64,000 nucleotides of DNA from Amycolatopsis balhimycina FH 1894 (lineage in GTDB: Bacteria; Actinomycetota; Actinomycetes; Mycobacteriales; Pseudonocardiaceae), in assembly GCF_000384295.1 (NCBI RefSeq), contig NZ_KB913037.1:6883533-6947532 (forward strand), read 5' to 3'. Of this stretch, positions 26,000 to 34,436 are shown piece after piece. Position 1 is the first letter of the stretch, and the number at the start of each line of letters is the position of its first letter. Made by a program: the position numbers and the translations under genes. The notes beneath the pieces are model-generated. The model had not been told where the DNA came from, ran no database searches, and saw only the letters and a program-made list of their open reading frames with translations.

Positions 26000-26986
26000 A
26001 TGCGCTTCGGAATGTTCGTCCCGCAGGGCTGGCGCCTCGACCTCGCCGGCATCGATCCCGCGGACCACTGGAAGACCATGCTCGGCCTCGCGAAACACGC
26101 GGAGGCAGGGCCCTTCGAATCGATCTGGGTCTACGACCACTTCCACACGGTGCCGGTCCCGACCGAGGAAGCCACGCACGAGGCCTGGTCACTGATCTCG
26201 GCGTTCGCCGCCGCGACGGAGACCGTGCGCCTCGGCCAGATGTGCACCTGCATGGGGTACCGCAACCCGGCCTACCTGGCGAAGGTGGCCGCGACCGCGG
26301 ACACGATCTCGGGCGGCCGCGTCGAGATGGGCATCGGCGCCGGCTGGTACGAGCACGAGTGGCGCGCCTACGGTTACGGCTTCCCGGGCGCCGGCGAGCG
26401 GCTCGGCCAGCTCGACGAGGGCGTGCGGATCATGCGCGACCTCTGGACCACCGGAACGTCCACTTTGGACGGCAAGCACTACCGGACGGACGGTGCCATC
26501 CTGCGCCCGCTGCCGCCGCAGGAAGGCGGCCTCCCGCTGTGGATCGCCGGCGGCGGCGAGAAGAAGACGCTCCGGATCGCCGCGAAGTACGCGAAGTACA
26601 CGAACTTCGCCGCCGACCCGGAGACGTTCACCCGCAAGTCGGAGATCCTCGCCGCGCACTGCAAGGACGTCGGCACCGACTTCGACGCGATCGTCCGGTC
26701 GGCCAACCACAACGTGGTGATCGGCGAGACCGAAAAGGACGTCCAGGACAAACTGGCCTGGCTGAAGTCCCACCTGGAGAAGTACGCCCCGGCGGACGCG
26801 GCCGAGCGCTGGCACGGTGTCTTCGTCAGCAGCCCGACCACGGGCACGCCCGAGCAGGTCACCGAGAAGCTCGCGGCGATGGGCGAGCTGGGCATGTCGT
26901 ACGCGATCTTCAACTTCCCGGAGGCGGCGTACGACCGCTCGGGCATCGACCTGTTCGCCTCGCAGGTCGCACCGGCACTGGCCTAA
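26000..26986 (+). CDS. LLM-class F420-dependent oxidoreductase
   Basis: A 328-residue TIM-barrel flavin/F420 enzyme of the luciferase-like monooxygenase class. N-terminal FGMFVPQGW, WVYDHFHTVPVP, then ISGGRVEMGIGAGWYEHEW near residue 105 and GSGGEK-like IAGGGEKKTLRIAA near 175 match the actinobacterial F420 subgroup. No close operon partner; its stop overlaps the convergent rhodanese stop by 3 bases. Substrate unknown. Confidence 0.9.
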   Translation: MRFGMFVPQGWRLDLAGIDPADHWKTMLGLAKHAEAGPFESIWVYDHFHTVPVPTEEATHEAWSLISAFAAATETVRLGQMCTCMGYRNPAYLAKVAATADTISGGRVEMGIGAGWYEHEWRAYGYGFPGAGERLGQLDEGVRIMRDLWTTGTSTLDGKHYRTDGAILRPLPPQEGGLPLWIAGGGEKKTLRIAAKYAKYTNFAADPETFTRKSEILAAHCKDVGTDFDAIVRSANHNVVIGETEKDVQDKLAWLKSHLEKYAPADAAERWHGVFVSSPTTGTPEQVTEKLAAMGELGMSYAIFNFPEAAYDRSGIDLFASQVAPALA

Positions 26987-27378
26987 GGCACCGCTGGGCT
27001 GCCGCCGGTCTGCACGGGCAGGCCGGCGGCGGCCCAGGCACGGAACCCGCCTTCGAGATCCGTCGCGTTGCGCAGCCCCAGCCGTTGCAGGTCCGCCGCC
27101 GCCAAGCTCGACGAGTACCCCTCGTTGCACAGCACGATCACCGTCGACTCCGGGGTCACCGGCGGAAGCCGCCACTCGCTGTCCGGGGCCAGCCGCCACT
27201 CCAGGTGGATCCGCTCGACGATCACCGCGCCCGGGATCTCGCCCTCGGCCTGCCGGTTCGCGAACGGCCGGATGTCGACGAGCAGCGCGCCCGCTTCCTG
27301 CAGCTCGAGGGCGCGCGCCGGGCCGACCCGGTGCAGGCCGGACCGGGCCTGCGTCAAGAAAGAATCGATGGCGCTCAT
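26983..27378 (-). CDS. rhodanese-like sulfurtransferase
   Basis: A 131-residue single rhodanese domain with active-site C84 in VIVLCNEGYSSS and the preceding LLVDIRPFANRQAEGEIPGA. It transfers sulfane sulfur, probably to or from thiols. The ATG overlaps the stop of the cysteine dioxygenase gene (ATGA), so both products are made together. This supports a role in cysteine or sulfane sulfur breakdown. Confidence 0.9.
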   Translation of the reverse strand: MSAIDSFLTQARSGLHRVGPARALELQEAGALLVDIRPFANRQAEGEIPGAVIVERIHLEWRLAPDSEWRLPPVTPESTVIVLCNEGYSSSLAAADLQRLGLRNATDLEGGFRAWAAAGLPVQTGGSPAVP

Positions 27379-27920
27379 CCGTGGACGATAGCGGGCAGCG
27401 GCGGGATCTCCGCCGGAACGTCGGCGAGCGAGGTGTACTCCCGCGTCGACACCAGCGGCGGCGAGTACGCGTGGACGCTCGCCGCGGGCTGGTCGCCGAT
27501 TCCGGTGACCTGGTGGGCGCGGCCCGCGCCGAAGCCGATGGCTTCGCCGGTGACGTGCGTACGGCGCCGGATCGGGCCGCCCGGGTAGCGGTACTCCTCG
27601 CCGAGCTCGCCCTGCAGGACCGTGAACGAGCCGGACGCGCCGCCGTGGTCGTGTGGCTTCGTGCGCTGGCCGGGCAGCCACGACAGCAGCCACAGCTCGA
27701 CGCCGTCGGTCAGGGCCAGCCGGGCCCACCAGCGGCGGTCTTCGTCGAACCGCAGGATGCCCCGCAGGCCCGCGGTCAGCTCGGTGGTGACGGTGCTGGT
27801 CAGGTCGGCCAGCTCACGCGGGGTCCAGAGCAGCCGCGAAGGGTGCAGCAGCTCGGGCAGCAGCGGGTCGGTCAGCTGCGGGTGGATCTCGACGGACGGC
27901 CGGACGATGGACGTGGTCAA
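27375..27920 (-). CDS. cdo: cysteine dioxygenase
   Basis: A 181-residue cupin that oxidises cysteine to cysteine sulfinate. Iron ligands H90 and H92 in KPHDHGG and H136 in GRAHQVTG are present. The start appears to be TTG at 27920, with GAGGAG 9 bases upstream and family-typical length. Translationally coupled to the rhodanese gene. A leader peptide ORF (28002-28115) lies just upstream in the same direction and probably links expression to cysteine supply. Confidence 0.88.
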   Translation of the reverse strand: MTTSIVRPSVEIHPQLTDPLLPELLHPSRLLWTPRELADLTSTVTTELTAGLRGILRFDEDRRWWARLALTDGVELWLLSWLPGQRTKPHDHGGASGSFTVLQGELGEEYRYPGGPIRRRTHVTGEAIGFGAGRAHQVTGIGDQPAASVHAYSPPLVSTREYTSLADVPAEIPPLPAIVHG

Positions 27921-28001
27921 CGCGGGTGCTCCTCGGACGCGAAGGGGAATCGGACGCCGGGACAGCGCGGCACCGCACGCGCCGGAAGAGGACGCGAGGG
28001 A

Positions 28002-28115
28002 TCAGCGGAGCCGCGCCCGCGTACACCCGGCCGAAGCGACGAGGAGCAGGTCGATCGCGCGACGGCGCCAGAACGAGCCCCGGGTCACCGGGGGCACGGG
28101 CGCGTCGGCGGACAT
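28002..28115 (-). CDS. putative leader peptide upstream of cysteine dioxygenase
   Basis: A 37-codon ORF from ATG at 28115 with AGGA upstream, ending 81 bases before the cdo start. The C-terminal half reads RRAIDLLLVASAGCTRAR, close to the R-x-I-D-L-x-x-V-A-S-A-x-C pattern of actinobacterial putative leader peptides that precede sulfur metabolism genes. The single Cys near the end would make translation respond to Cys-tRNA. Position and pattern support a regulatory uORF; no direct proof. Confidence 0.65.
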   Translation of the reverse strand: MSADAPVPPVTRGSFWRRRAIDLLLVASAGCTRARLR

Positions 28116-28237
28116 GGCGGGAATCCTGCCACAACCCGGCCGTACTGCCCGCGGCGTTCCACCTCGTGGAACGCTCCGACCTGCCCGTTCGCGGTCTCAC
28201 CCGGGCGGGTGCGCACGCGCGCGCGACGGCAGACAGA

Positions 28238-29059
28238 ATGGGCCTCGTGAGCGAGCCGATCCAGCCCAGCGAACTTGACGACCTCGTGGTCCGGATGGCC
28301 GGTGTCGGCGTCCGCCGGGGGACCAACGACCTCCTCGCCGGCCTCGACTGGACCGTCGAACTGGACGAGCGCTGGGTGGTGCTCGGCCCGAACGGCGCGG
28401 GCAAGACCACCCTGCTGCGCCTCGCCGCGGCCGAACTGCACCCGACCACCGGCGAGGTCGACCTGCTCGGCGAGCGGATCGGCCGGGTCAACATCTTCGA
28501 CCTGCGCCCCCGCATCGGGTTCACCTCCGCGGCCATCGCCCAGCGCGTGCCGGGCGACGAGCTGGTCAAGGACGTCGTGGTCAGCGCCGGGTACGCCGTG
28601 CTCGGCCGCTGGCGTGAGGAATACGACACCCTCGACACCGCCCGCGCGACCGAACTGCTCGAAGCGATGGGCATCGGCCAGCTCGCCGAGCGCACTTTCG
28701 GCACCCTGTCCGAGGGCGAGCGCAAGCGGGCCCTGATCGCCCGCTCGCTGATGACCGACCCCGAGATGCTGCTGCTCGACGAGCCGGCCGCCGGCCTCGA
28801 CCTCGGCGGCCGCGAAGACCTGGTCGCCCGGCTGTCCGAGCTGGCCCTCGACCCGGACGCGCCGGCGCTCGTACTGGTCACCCACCACGTGGAGGAGATC
28901 CCGCCGGGATTCACCCACGCGCTGCTGCTGCGCGACGGCCACGCGGTGGTGTCCGGCCTGGTCGACGACGTCATCACCAGCGAAAACCTGTCGAAGACGT
29001 TCGACCAGGACCTCGTGCTGGAGCGCTCCGGCGATCGCTTCTTCGCCCGCCGTCGCTAA
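28238..29059 (+). CDS. stand-alone ABC transporter ATP-binding protein (YlmA-like)
   Basis: A 273-residue ATPase: Walker A GPNGAGKTT near residue 50, variant signature LSEGERKR near 158, Walker B MLLLDEP near 180 and LVTHHVEEIP. The arrangement resembles the YlmA/ModF-like cytosolic ATPases without cognate permease. No permease lies beside it. ATG at 28238; a GTG three codons later is an alternative. The substrate cannot be inferred. Confidence 0.85.
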   Translation: MGLVSEPIQPSELDDLVVRMAGVGVRRGTNDLLAGLDWTVELDERWVVLGPNGAGKTTLLRLAAAELHPTTGEVDLLGERIGRVNIFDLRPRIGFTSAAIAQRVPGDELVKDVVVSAGYAVLGRWREEYDTLDTARATELLEAMGIGQLAERTFGTLSEGERKRALIARSLMTDPEMLLLDEPAAGLDLGGREDLVARLSELALDPDAPALVLVTHHVEEIPPGFTHALLLRDGHAVVSGLVDDVITSENLSKTFDQDLVLERSGDRFFARRR

Positions 29060-29067
29060 GCTGACGC

Positions 29068-29109
29068 TTACCGGTGGGTAGGCTCTGCTGAATGGCCTCT
29101 CACCGGTAA
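29068..29109. promoter_or_regulatory. inverted repeat before enoyl-CoA hydratase
   Basis: TTACCGGTG (29068-29076) and CACCGGTAA (29101-29109) form a perfect 9-base inverted repeat 25 bases apart, ending 48 bases before the hydratase start. Could be a pair of regulator half sites or an mRNA hairpin. Confidence 0.5.
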
Positions 29110-29156
29110 AGAGTGGTTCGAGGCGAAGGCGATTCGTCAACCGAGGAGGAATGGGC

Positions 29157-29936
29157 GTGGGAGAGTTCGTATCGCTGGAGGTCAAGGACGGAGTCGGCAC
29201 GATCCGGCTCGACCGGCCTCCGGTCAACGCCCTGAACGCCCAGGTCACCGCCGAATTCGCCGAGCTCGCGAAGGAGGTGTCCGAGCGTGACGACGTCCGC
29301 GCGGTGATCCTCTACGGCGGCGAGAAGACCTTCGCCGGTGGCGCGGACATCAAGGAGATGGCCGCTCGCACCTACCCGGAGATCGCGAAGTTCGGCGCCA
29401 CCCTCACCGGCACGGTCGCCGCCATCGCGAACATCCCGAAGCCGGTCGTCGCCGCCATCACCGGGTACGCCCTCGGCGGCGGCCTGGAGCTGGCCCTGGC
29501 CGCGGACTGGCGGGTCGCCGGCGACAACGTCAAGGTCGGCCAGCCCGAGATCCAGCTCGGCGTCATCCCCGGCGCGGGCGGCACCCAGCGCCTGGCCCGG
29601 CTGATCGGCCCGAGCAAGACCAAGGACATCGTCTACACCGGACGGTTCGTCAAGGCCGAAGAGGCGCTGCAGCTCGGGATCGTCGACCAGGTCGTCGCCC
29701 CGGACGACGTCTACGCGGCCGCGCACAAATGGGCCTCGCAGTTCGCCAGCGGCCCGGCGATCGCGCTGCGCGCGGCGAAGGCGGCCATCGACGGCGGTCT
29801 CGACACCGACCTCGCGAACGGGCTCAAGCTCGAATCGCACCTGTTCGCCGCCCTCTGGGCGACCGAAGACCAGAAGAACGGCATGAAGTCGTTCATCGAA
29901 AACGGGCCCGGCAAGGCCACTTTCGAAGGGAAATGA
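29157..29936 (+). CDS. enoyl-CoA hydratase/isomerase family protein
   Basis: A 259-residue crotonase-fold enzyme. Oxyanion-hole segments FAGGADIKEMA near residue 60 and ALGGGLELALAADWRVA near 105, and the acidic residue region PEIQLGVIPGAGGTQRL near 125-140, are complete. I chose GTG at 29157, seven bases after AGGAGG; an ATG six bases earlier is too close to that ribosome site. Followed after 4 bases by a methyltransferase gene. Likely acts in fatty acid beta-oxidation. Confidence 0.9.
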   Translation: MGEFVSLEVKDGVGTIRLDRPPVNALNAQVTAEFAELAKEVSERDDVRAVILYGGEKTFAGGADIKEMAARTYPEIAKFGATLTGTVAAIANIPKPVVAAITGYALGGGLELALAADWRVAGDNVKVGQPEIQLGVIPGAGGTQRLARLIGPSKTKDIVYTGRFVKAEEALQLGIVDQVVAPDDVYAAAHKWASQFASGPAIALRAAKAAIDGGLDTDLANGLKLESHLFAALWATEDQKNGMKSFIENGPGKATFEGK

Positions 29937-29940
29937 CGCC

Positions 29941-30906
29941 TTGACCGACGTGAACGACCCGGCCCCGAACCCGCACGCCACCGCCGAAGAGGTCCAGGCG
30001 GCCTGGGCCGACCCCAAGCTGGCGAACGTGCTTTACCACGACTGGGAAGCCGGCACCTACGACGAGAAGTGGTCGATCTCGTACGACGAGCGCTGCATCT
30101 CCTACGCCACCGACGTGTTCAACGCCGTCGCGGGCGAGGACGGCCAGCCCTACCAGCACGCGATGGAGCTGGGCAGCGGCACCGGCTTCTTCCTGCTGAA
30201 CCTGATGCAGGGCGGCGTCGCCAAGAAGGGCTCGGTCACCGACCTGTCGCCCGGCATGGTGCAGGTCGCGCTGCGCAACGCGGAGAAGCTCGGCCTCGAC
30301 GTCGACGGCCGGGTCGCCGACGCCGAGCGCATCCCCTACGACGACAACACCTTCGACCTGGTGGTCGGGCACGCGGTGCTGCACCACATCCCGGACGTCC
30401 AGGCGGCGTTCCGCGAGGTGCTGCGCGTGCTCAAGCCGGGCGGCCGGTTCGTCTTCGCGGGCGAACCGACCAAGGTGGGCGACTTCTACGCCCGCAAGCT
30501 CGGCCAGTTCACCTGGTTCCTGACGACCCGCGTGACGAAGCTGCCCGCGCTGAGCGGCTGGCGCCGTCCGCAGGAGGAGCTCGACGAGTCGTCGCGCGCA
30601 GCCGCGCTGGAAGCCGTCGTCGACATCCACACCTTCGATCCCTCGGAGCTGGAGACGTGGGCTCGCGGGGCCGGCGCGCAGGACGTCCACGCGGTCACCG
30701 AGGAGTTCGCCGCGGCGCTCGCGGGCTGGCCGATCCGGACGTTCGAGGCCGCGGTGCCGCAGGAGAAGCTGACCGTCCGCTGGCGGCTGTTCGCCTACAA
30801 GCTGTGGCTGCGGCTGTCCGCTGTGGACAAGAAGGTGCTGTCGAAGATCCTGCCGCGCGAGCTGTTCTACAACGTCATGATCACCGGGACCAAGCGGCCG
30901 TCCTGA
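29941..30906 (+). CDS. class I SAM-dependent methyltransferase
   Basis: A 321-residue methyltransferase of the Methyltransf_11 type: motif I MELGSGTGFFLL near residue 77, DLSPGM, ADAERIPYDDNTFDLVVGHAVLHH near 125 and VLKPGGRFVF. The TTG start at 29941 directly follows the hydratase stop. C-terminal 120 residues are helical with no second domain seen. Substrate unknown; the position suggests lipid or fatty acid related metabolism. Confidence 0.87.
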   Translation: MTDVNDPAPNPHATAEEVQAAWADPKLANVLYHDWEAGTYDEKWSISYDERCISYATDVFNAVAGEDGQPYQHAMELGSGTGFFLLNLMQGGVAKKGSVTDLSPGMVQVALRNAEKLGLDVDGRVADAERIPYDDNTFDLVVGHAVLHHIPDVQAAFREVLRVLKPGGRFVFAGEPTKVGDFYARKLGQFTWFLTTRVTKLPALSGWRRPQEELDESSRAAALEAVVDIHTFDPSELETWARGAGAQDVHAVTEEFAAALAGWPIRTFEAAVPQEKLTVRWRLFAYKLWLRLSAVDKKVLSKILPRELFYNVMITGTKRPS

Positions 30907-30907
30907 G

Positions 30908-32092
30908 TTGGGTTATTCGTTCAGCCTCGGCGACGTCGCTTACCTGCGCTCCGGCGCGGGTGCGGCGGCGCTCGCCGAGGTTTCGGCACTGCCGCTGACC
31001 GATCACATCGCGTCCGTCGCCGCCGTCCGTCGCCTCGTGGGCGAGGAGTACGCGGCCGCGGTGCTGGAAACTGTGCTGCTGCGCCGGAAAGCCGTCGGCA
31101 AGCTGTCCGGTGTGGACTGGCTCTTCACCTCCGACGCGCTTCAGCAGGCGAGCGCGTCGATCGTGGCGCGGCACCGGGCGGCGCGCCTGACCGGGCTCGA
31201 CGTCCACGACGTCACGTGCTCGGTCGGCGCGGACCTCGTCGAGATCGCACGCGTGGCGCGGCGCGCCCTCGGATCCGATGTGGACCCGGTGCGGCTGGAA
31301 ATGGCTCGCCACAACGGGCTCGCCGCGGGAGTCGCGTTCGGGCTCGCGCGCGCCGACGCGCTGCGCCCGGTGAGCCGCTCCGGTGTCGTCGTCGCCGATC
31401 CGGCCCGCCGCGACTCCGCCGGACGCAGGGCGTGGAAACCCGCCGACTTCGCCCCGCCCCTGGACGGACTCGTCGACGCCCACCCCGGACGTCAGCTGGC
31501 GATCAAGTGCGCGCCCGGCCTCGACTTCGCGCTCACACCGTGGGCGGACGAGGTCGAACTGGTGTCCCTGGACGGCCAGGTGCGCGAGTCCTGCCTCTGG
31601 CGCGGCCTCGGCGACGGCGTCACCCGGCGTGCCACGGTCCTGCGTTCGGACGGGACACAGTGGACGGTCACCGACGCCGAACCGGACGACCTGCCCGAGC
31701 GCGAGCCGGGGGAGTGGATCGTCGACCCCGACGGCGCCGTCGTGCGAGCCGGGCTGGTCCGGCACTACGCGGCGCGGCACGGGCTGTGGCAGCTGGACGA
31801 GCGCATCGCGTACCTGACCGGGGACACCCCGCCGCCGGGTGTGCGGGCCTTCCGGATTCTGGAGCAAGGGCCCTACAGCGAGAAGGCGTTGAAGGCCGTT
31901 CTCAAGCGACACGACGTCGGGCGGCTGGAAATCCTCGTGCGGGGGCTGGACGTCGACCCGGACGCACTGCGGCGCCGGCTGAAGCCCCGGGGCGCCGCGG
32001 AAGCGTCGGTGGTGCTGACGCGGATCGGGCGATCGCCGGTGGCCTTCCTCTGCCGTGCCGAACGGACGACGAGCGGCCTCGAGCCGGAATAA
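30908..32092 (+). CDS. THUMP-like domain methyltransferase-fold protein
   Basis: A 394-residue protein with a central Rossmann methyltransferase-like fold (DVTCSVGADLVEIARVA near 100; VVVADPARRDSAGRR near 160) and a C-terminal THUMP-like domain (FRILEQGPYSEKALKAVLKRHDVGRLEIL near 315-345). Actinobacterial annotation calls this family THUMP-like; a role in RNA or tRNA modification is suspected. TTG start one base after the preceding TGA. Confidence 0.8.
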   Translation: MGYSFSLGDVAYLRSGAGAAALAEVSALPLTDHIASVAAVRRLVGEEYAAAVLETVLLRRKAVGKLSGVDWLFTSDALQQASASIVARHRAARLTGLDVHDVTCSVGADLVEIARVARRALGSDVDPVRLEMARHNGLAAGVAFGLARADALRPVSRSGVVVADPARRDSAGRRAWKPADFAPPLDGLVDAHPGRQLAIKCAPGLDFALTPWADEVELVSLDGQVRESCLWRGLGDGVTRRATVLRSDGTQWTVTDAEPDDLPEREPGEWIVDPDGAVVRAGLVRHYAARHGLWQLDERIAYLTGDTPPPGVRAFRILEQGPYSEKALKAVLKRHDVGRLEILVRGLDVDPDALRRRLKPRGAAEASVVLTRIGRSPVAFLCRAERTTSGLEPE

Positions 32093-32144
32093 CCGACGCT
32101 CCCGGCGTGCTGGAACAAGAACACAGGACTCTTAGGGAGCTGAC

Positions 32145-32519
32145 ATGGCGAAGCAGGTTCTGCAGCCGGGCCCGGACCACCCGATCACCGTCGAGCCGAC
32201 GAAGGCCCGCGTGGTGGTCAAGGCCGGCGGGCGCGTCGTCGCCGACAGCCGCAACGCGCTCACCCTGCAGGAATCGACGTACCCGGCGGTCCAGTACATC
32301 CCGCTGGCGGACGTCGACTCCGCGGTGCTGGAGCGGACCGGCCACGAGACGTACTGCCCGTACAAGGGTGAGGCCGGCTACTACAGCCTGAACGCCGGTG
32401 ACGTGAAGGCCGAGAACGCGATCTGGACGTACGAGAAGCCCTACGACGCGGTGGCGCCGATCAAGGACCACGTCGCCTTCTACCCGAACGTCGTGGACAT
32501 CGAGCTGGTCGAGGACTGA
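32145..32519 (+). CDS. DUF427 family protein
   Basis: A 124-residue protein matching DUF427 along its length: HPITVEPTKARVVVKAGG, TYPAVQYIPLADVD, then TYCPYKGEAGYYSL and the final AFYPNVVDIEL. Function unknown. ATG with AGGGAGCTG upstream. Overlaps nothing, but the LysR gene starts two bases after its stop. Confidence 0.9.
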   Translation: MAKQVLQPGPDHPITVEPTKARVVVKAGGRVVADSRNALTLQESTYPAVQYIPLADVDSAVLERTGHETYCPYKGEAGYYSLNAGDVKAENAIWTYEKPYDAVAPIKDHVAFYPNVVDIELVED

Positions 32520-32520
32520 G

Positions 32521-33366
32521 CTGGACCTCGACCTGCTGAGGACGTTCCTGGCCGTCCACCGGGCAGGTTCGCTGACCGGCGCGGCGCCGGCGCTGGGGTT
32601 GTCCCAGCCGACGGTGACCGCGCAGGTCAGGGCCTTGGAGGACCAGTTAGGGCGGCAGCTGTTCGTCCGCCGCGCCCGGGGCGTCACCCCGACCCCGGCG
32701 GCCGACGAGCTGGCCGCCCGGGTCGCTCCGCACGTGGACGCGCTGTCCGAGGTCGCGCTGGGCCCGGCGGACCCGTTCGCGGCACCGGTGCACCTGGCCG
32801 GCCCGGCCGAGCTGACCACCGTGCGGGTGCTGCCCGCGTTGAGTGGCCTGGTGGCGTCCGGGCTGCGGCTGAGGGTGACGTTCGGACTGGCCGACGACCT
32901 GCTCGCGGGCCTCGTCCAGCGGCGGTTCGACCTGGTGGTCTCCACGATCCGGCCCCGCGGCCGCGGGTTCACGGCGACGCCGTTGACCGACGAGGAGTTC
33001 GTCCTGGTCGCCCGCCACGGCTTCGACGGCGACCCCAGGACGGCGCCGCTCGTGGCCTACGCCGAGGACCTGCCGATCATCCGCCGCTACTGGCGTGCGG
33101 TGCTGGGCGGGCGGCCGCCGTCCGGGCCCGCGGTCGTCGTCCCGGACCTGCGCGCGGTCCTGACGTGCGTGCTGGCCGGCTTCGGCGTCAGCGTCCTCCC
33201 GCGGTACCTCTGCGCGGACGAGCTGGCGTCCGGCGAGCTGGTCGCGCTGCTGGAGCCCGAGGAGCCGCCGATCAACACGCTCTTCGCGGTGACGCGGACC
33301 GAGCCGTGCCGGGCGGGCCCGGCGGCCGTGCGGGACGCACTGCTCGCGGACGCCGCCCGGTGGTGA
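32521..33366 (+). CDS. LysR-family transcriptional regulator with CTG start
   Basis: A 281-residue LysR protein. The reading needs a CTG start at 32521 to include the complete N-terminal helix LDLLRTFLAVHRAGSLTGAA; there is no ATG, GTG or TTG upstream in frame near it, and the first TTG (32599) would cut the helix-turn-helix. GAGGA lies 8 bases before the CTG. Residues 85-281 form the effector domain. Probably co-transcribed with DUF427. Confidence 0.8.
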   Translation: MDLDLLRTFLAVHRAGSLTGAAPALGLSQPTVTAQVRALEDQLGRQLFVRRARGVTPTPAADELAARVAPHVDALSEVALGPADPFAAPVHLAGPAELTTVRVLPALSGLVASGLRLRVTFGLADDLLAGLVQRRFDLVVSTIRPRGRGFTATPLTDEEFVLVARHGFDGDPRTAPLVAYAEDLPIIRRYWRAVLGGRPPSGPAVVVPDLRAVLTCVLAGFGVSVLPRYLCADELASGELVALLEPEEPPINTLFAVTRTEPCRAGPAAVRDALLADAARW

Positions 33367-33367
33367 C

Positions 33368-34333
33368 TCACCCGGTGTAGCCGGCGAAGATCTTCGCGAA
33401 CTCGTACTTCGACTGCGGCACGTTGGTGCACTTGTAGAGCGCGCCGGTGCACGCGTTGGCGTCGCGGCCCTGCTCCCAGAACGACAGCATGCCCAGGTGG
33501 ACGGTCTTGGCGAAGGCGACCAGCGCCTTCGCGTCCTTCTGGTAGAAGATCTCGTTCTGCGAGTCGTTGACGCCGATCATCGGCGTCACGCCGACCTTCT
33601 TCCACGCCGCCGCGTCGCTCAGCCCGTACAGCGACTTCAGCTGCGCCTGCGTCGCCTTGGCCGCCGAGATCGCCTTCGCGCCCTGGTCGCCGGCGCCCTG
33701 GTAGTAGTCCATGGCCATGATGTTCACCAGGTCGAGGTTCACGCCGGCGTTCTTGGCCGCCTTGACGACGTTGAGCCCGTTCGCGTCGAGGCCGTTCGGC
33801 AGCACCGGCAGCGTCAGCGAGATCTTCAAGCCGGGGTTGTTGGTTTGGAGTGTCTTCAAGGCTTGGGACCGGCGCGCGATCGACGCAGGATCGGCGACGG
33901 CCGCGCCTTCGATGTCGAAGTCGGCGTACTTCAGGCCGTACGCCTTGACGACGGCGTCGTACTCGGCCGCGACCTGCGCGGACGTGGTGCACGCCTGTGC
34001 CAGCTCGATGCCGGACGCGCCGCCGAAGGAGATCTTGACGTCCCCGCCGGCGTTGCGGATCTTGGTGATCTCGTCCTTCTGCCACGCCGTGCGCGGGTCG
34101 TAGGCGCCGAACCAGCTGGCCTTGCAGCCGTAGGAGTTGACGAACGCGAGCGTGAAGCCCTTGACGCCGCTCGCGGCGGACATTCCCGACAGGCTGGGTG
34201 TCGGCCAGGCGCCCATGTCGACGTAGGGCCCGACCGGGATCGGCGAGCCGGCCGCGGCGCCGGCGGGGGCGGCGAGCCCGGTGCTCAGCAGGGTGACGCC
34301 GGCCAGAGTGGCGAGCAGGGAACGGAGACGCAT
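33368..34333 (-). CDS. secreted GH18 chitinase-like hydrolase
   Basis: A 321-residue secreted protein with signal peptide 1-27 and a single GH18 barrel. The catalytic strand YADFDIEGAAV (DxxDxDxE variant, with the final Glu as acid) lies near residue 135, and LVNIMAMDYYQG near 205. No chitin-binding domain. ATG has GGAGG eight bases upstream. Two dre-like sites upstream place it under DasR-type control with other chitin genes. The family includes chitinases and endo-N-acetylglucosaminidases. Confidence 0.88.
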   Translation of the reverse strand: MRLRSLLATLAGVTLLSTGLAAPAGAAAGSPIPVGPYVDMGAWPTPSLSGMSAASGVKGFTLAFVNSYGCKASWFGAYDPRTAWQKDEITKIRNAGGDVKISFGGASGIELAQACTTSAQVAAEYDAVVKAYGLKYADFDIEGAAVADPASIARRSQALKTLQTNNPGLKISLTLPVLPNGLDANGLNVVKAAKNAGVNLDLVNIMAMDYYQGAGDQGAKAISAAKATQAQLKSLYGLSDAAAWKKVGVTPMIGVNDSQNEIFYQKDAKALVAFAKTVHLGMLSFWEQGRDANACTGALYKCTNVPQSKYEFAKIFAGYTG

Positions 34334-34370
34334 GGGGAAACCTCCACGACGACGGGGTTCCGGTCATGAT

Positions 34371-34382
34371 TGGTATAGACCA
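34371..34382. promoter_or_regulatory. DasR-responsive element (dre)-like site 1
   Basis: TGGTATAGACCA, 38 bases before the chitinase start codon. It matches the streptomycete dre core TGGTCTAGACCA except for one base. Confidence 0.75.
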
Positions 34383-34388
34383 TTAATA

Positions 34389-34400
34389 TGGTCCGGACCA
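34389..34400. promoter_or_regulatory. dre-like site 2
   Basis: Palindromic TGGTCCGGACCA, 18 bases centre to centre from the first dre-like site. Two sites side by side resemble chitinase promoters of Streptomyces. Confidence 0.7.
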
Positions 34401-34436
34401 TAGGCCGATCGGGGTACCCCGCTGACCGGGAACCCG

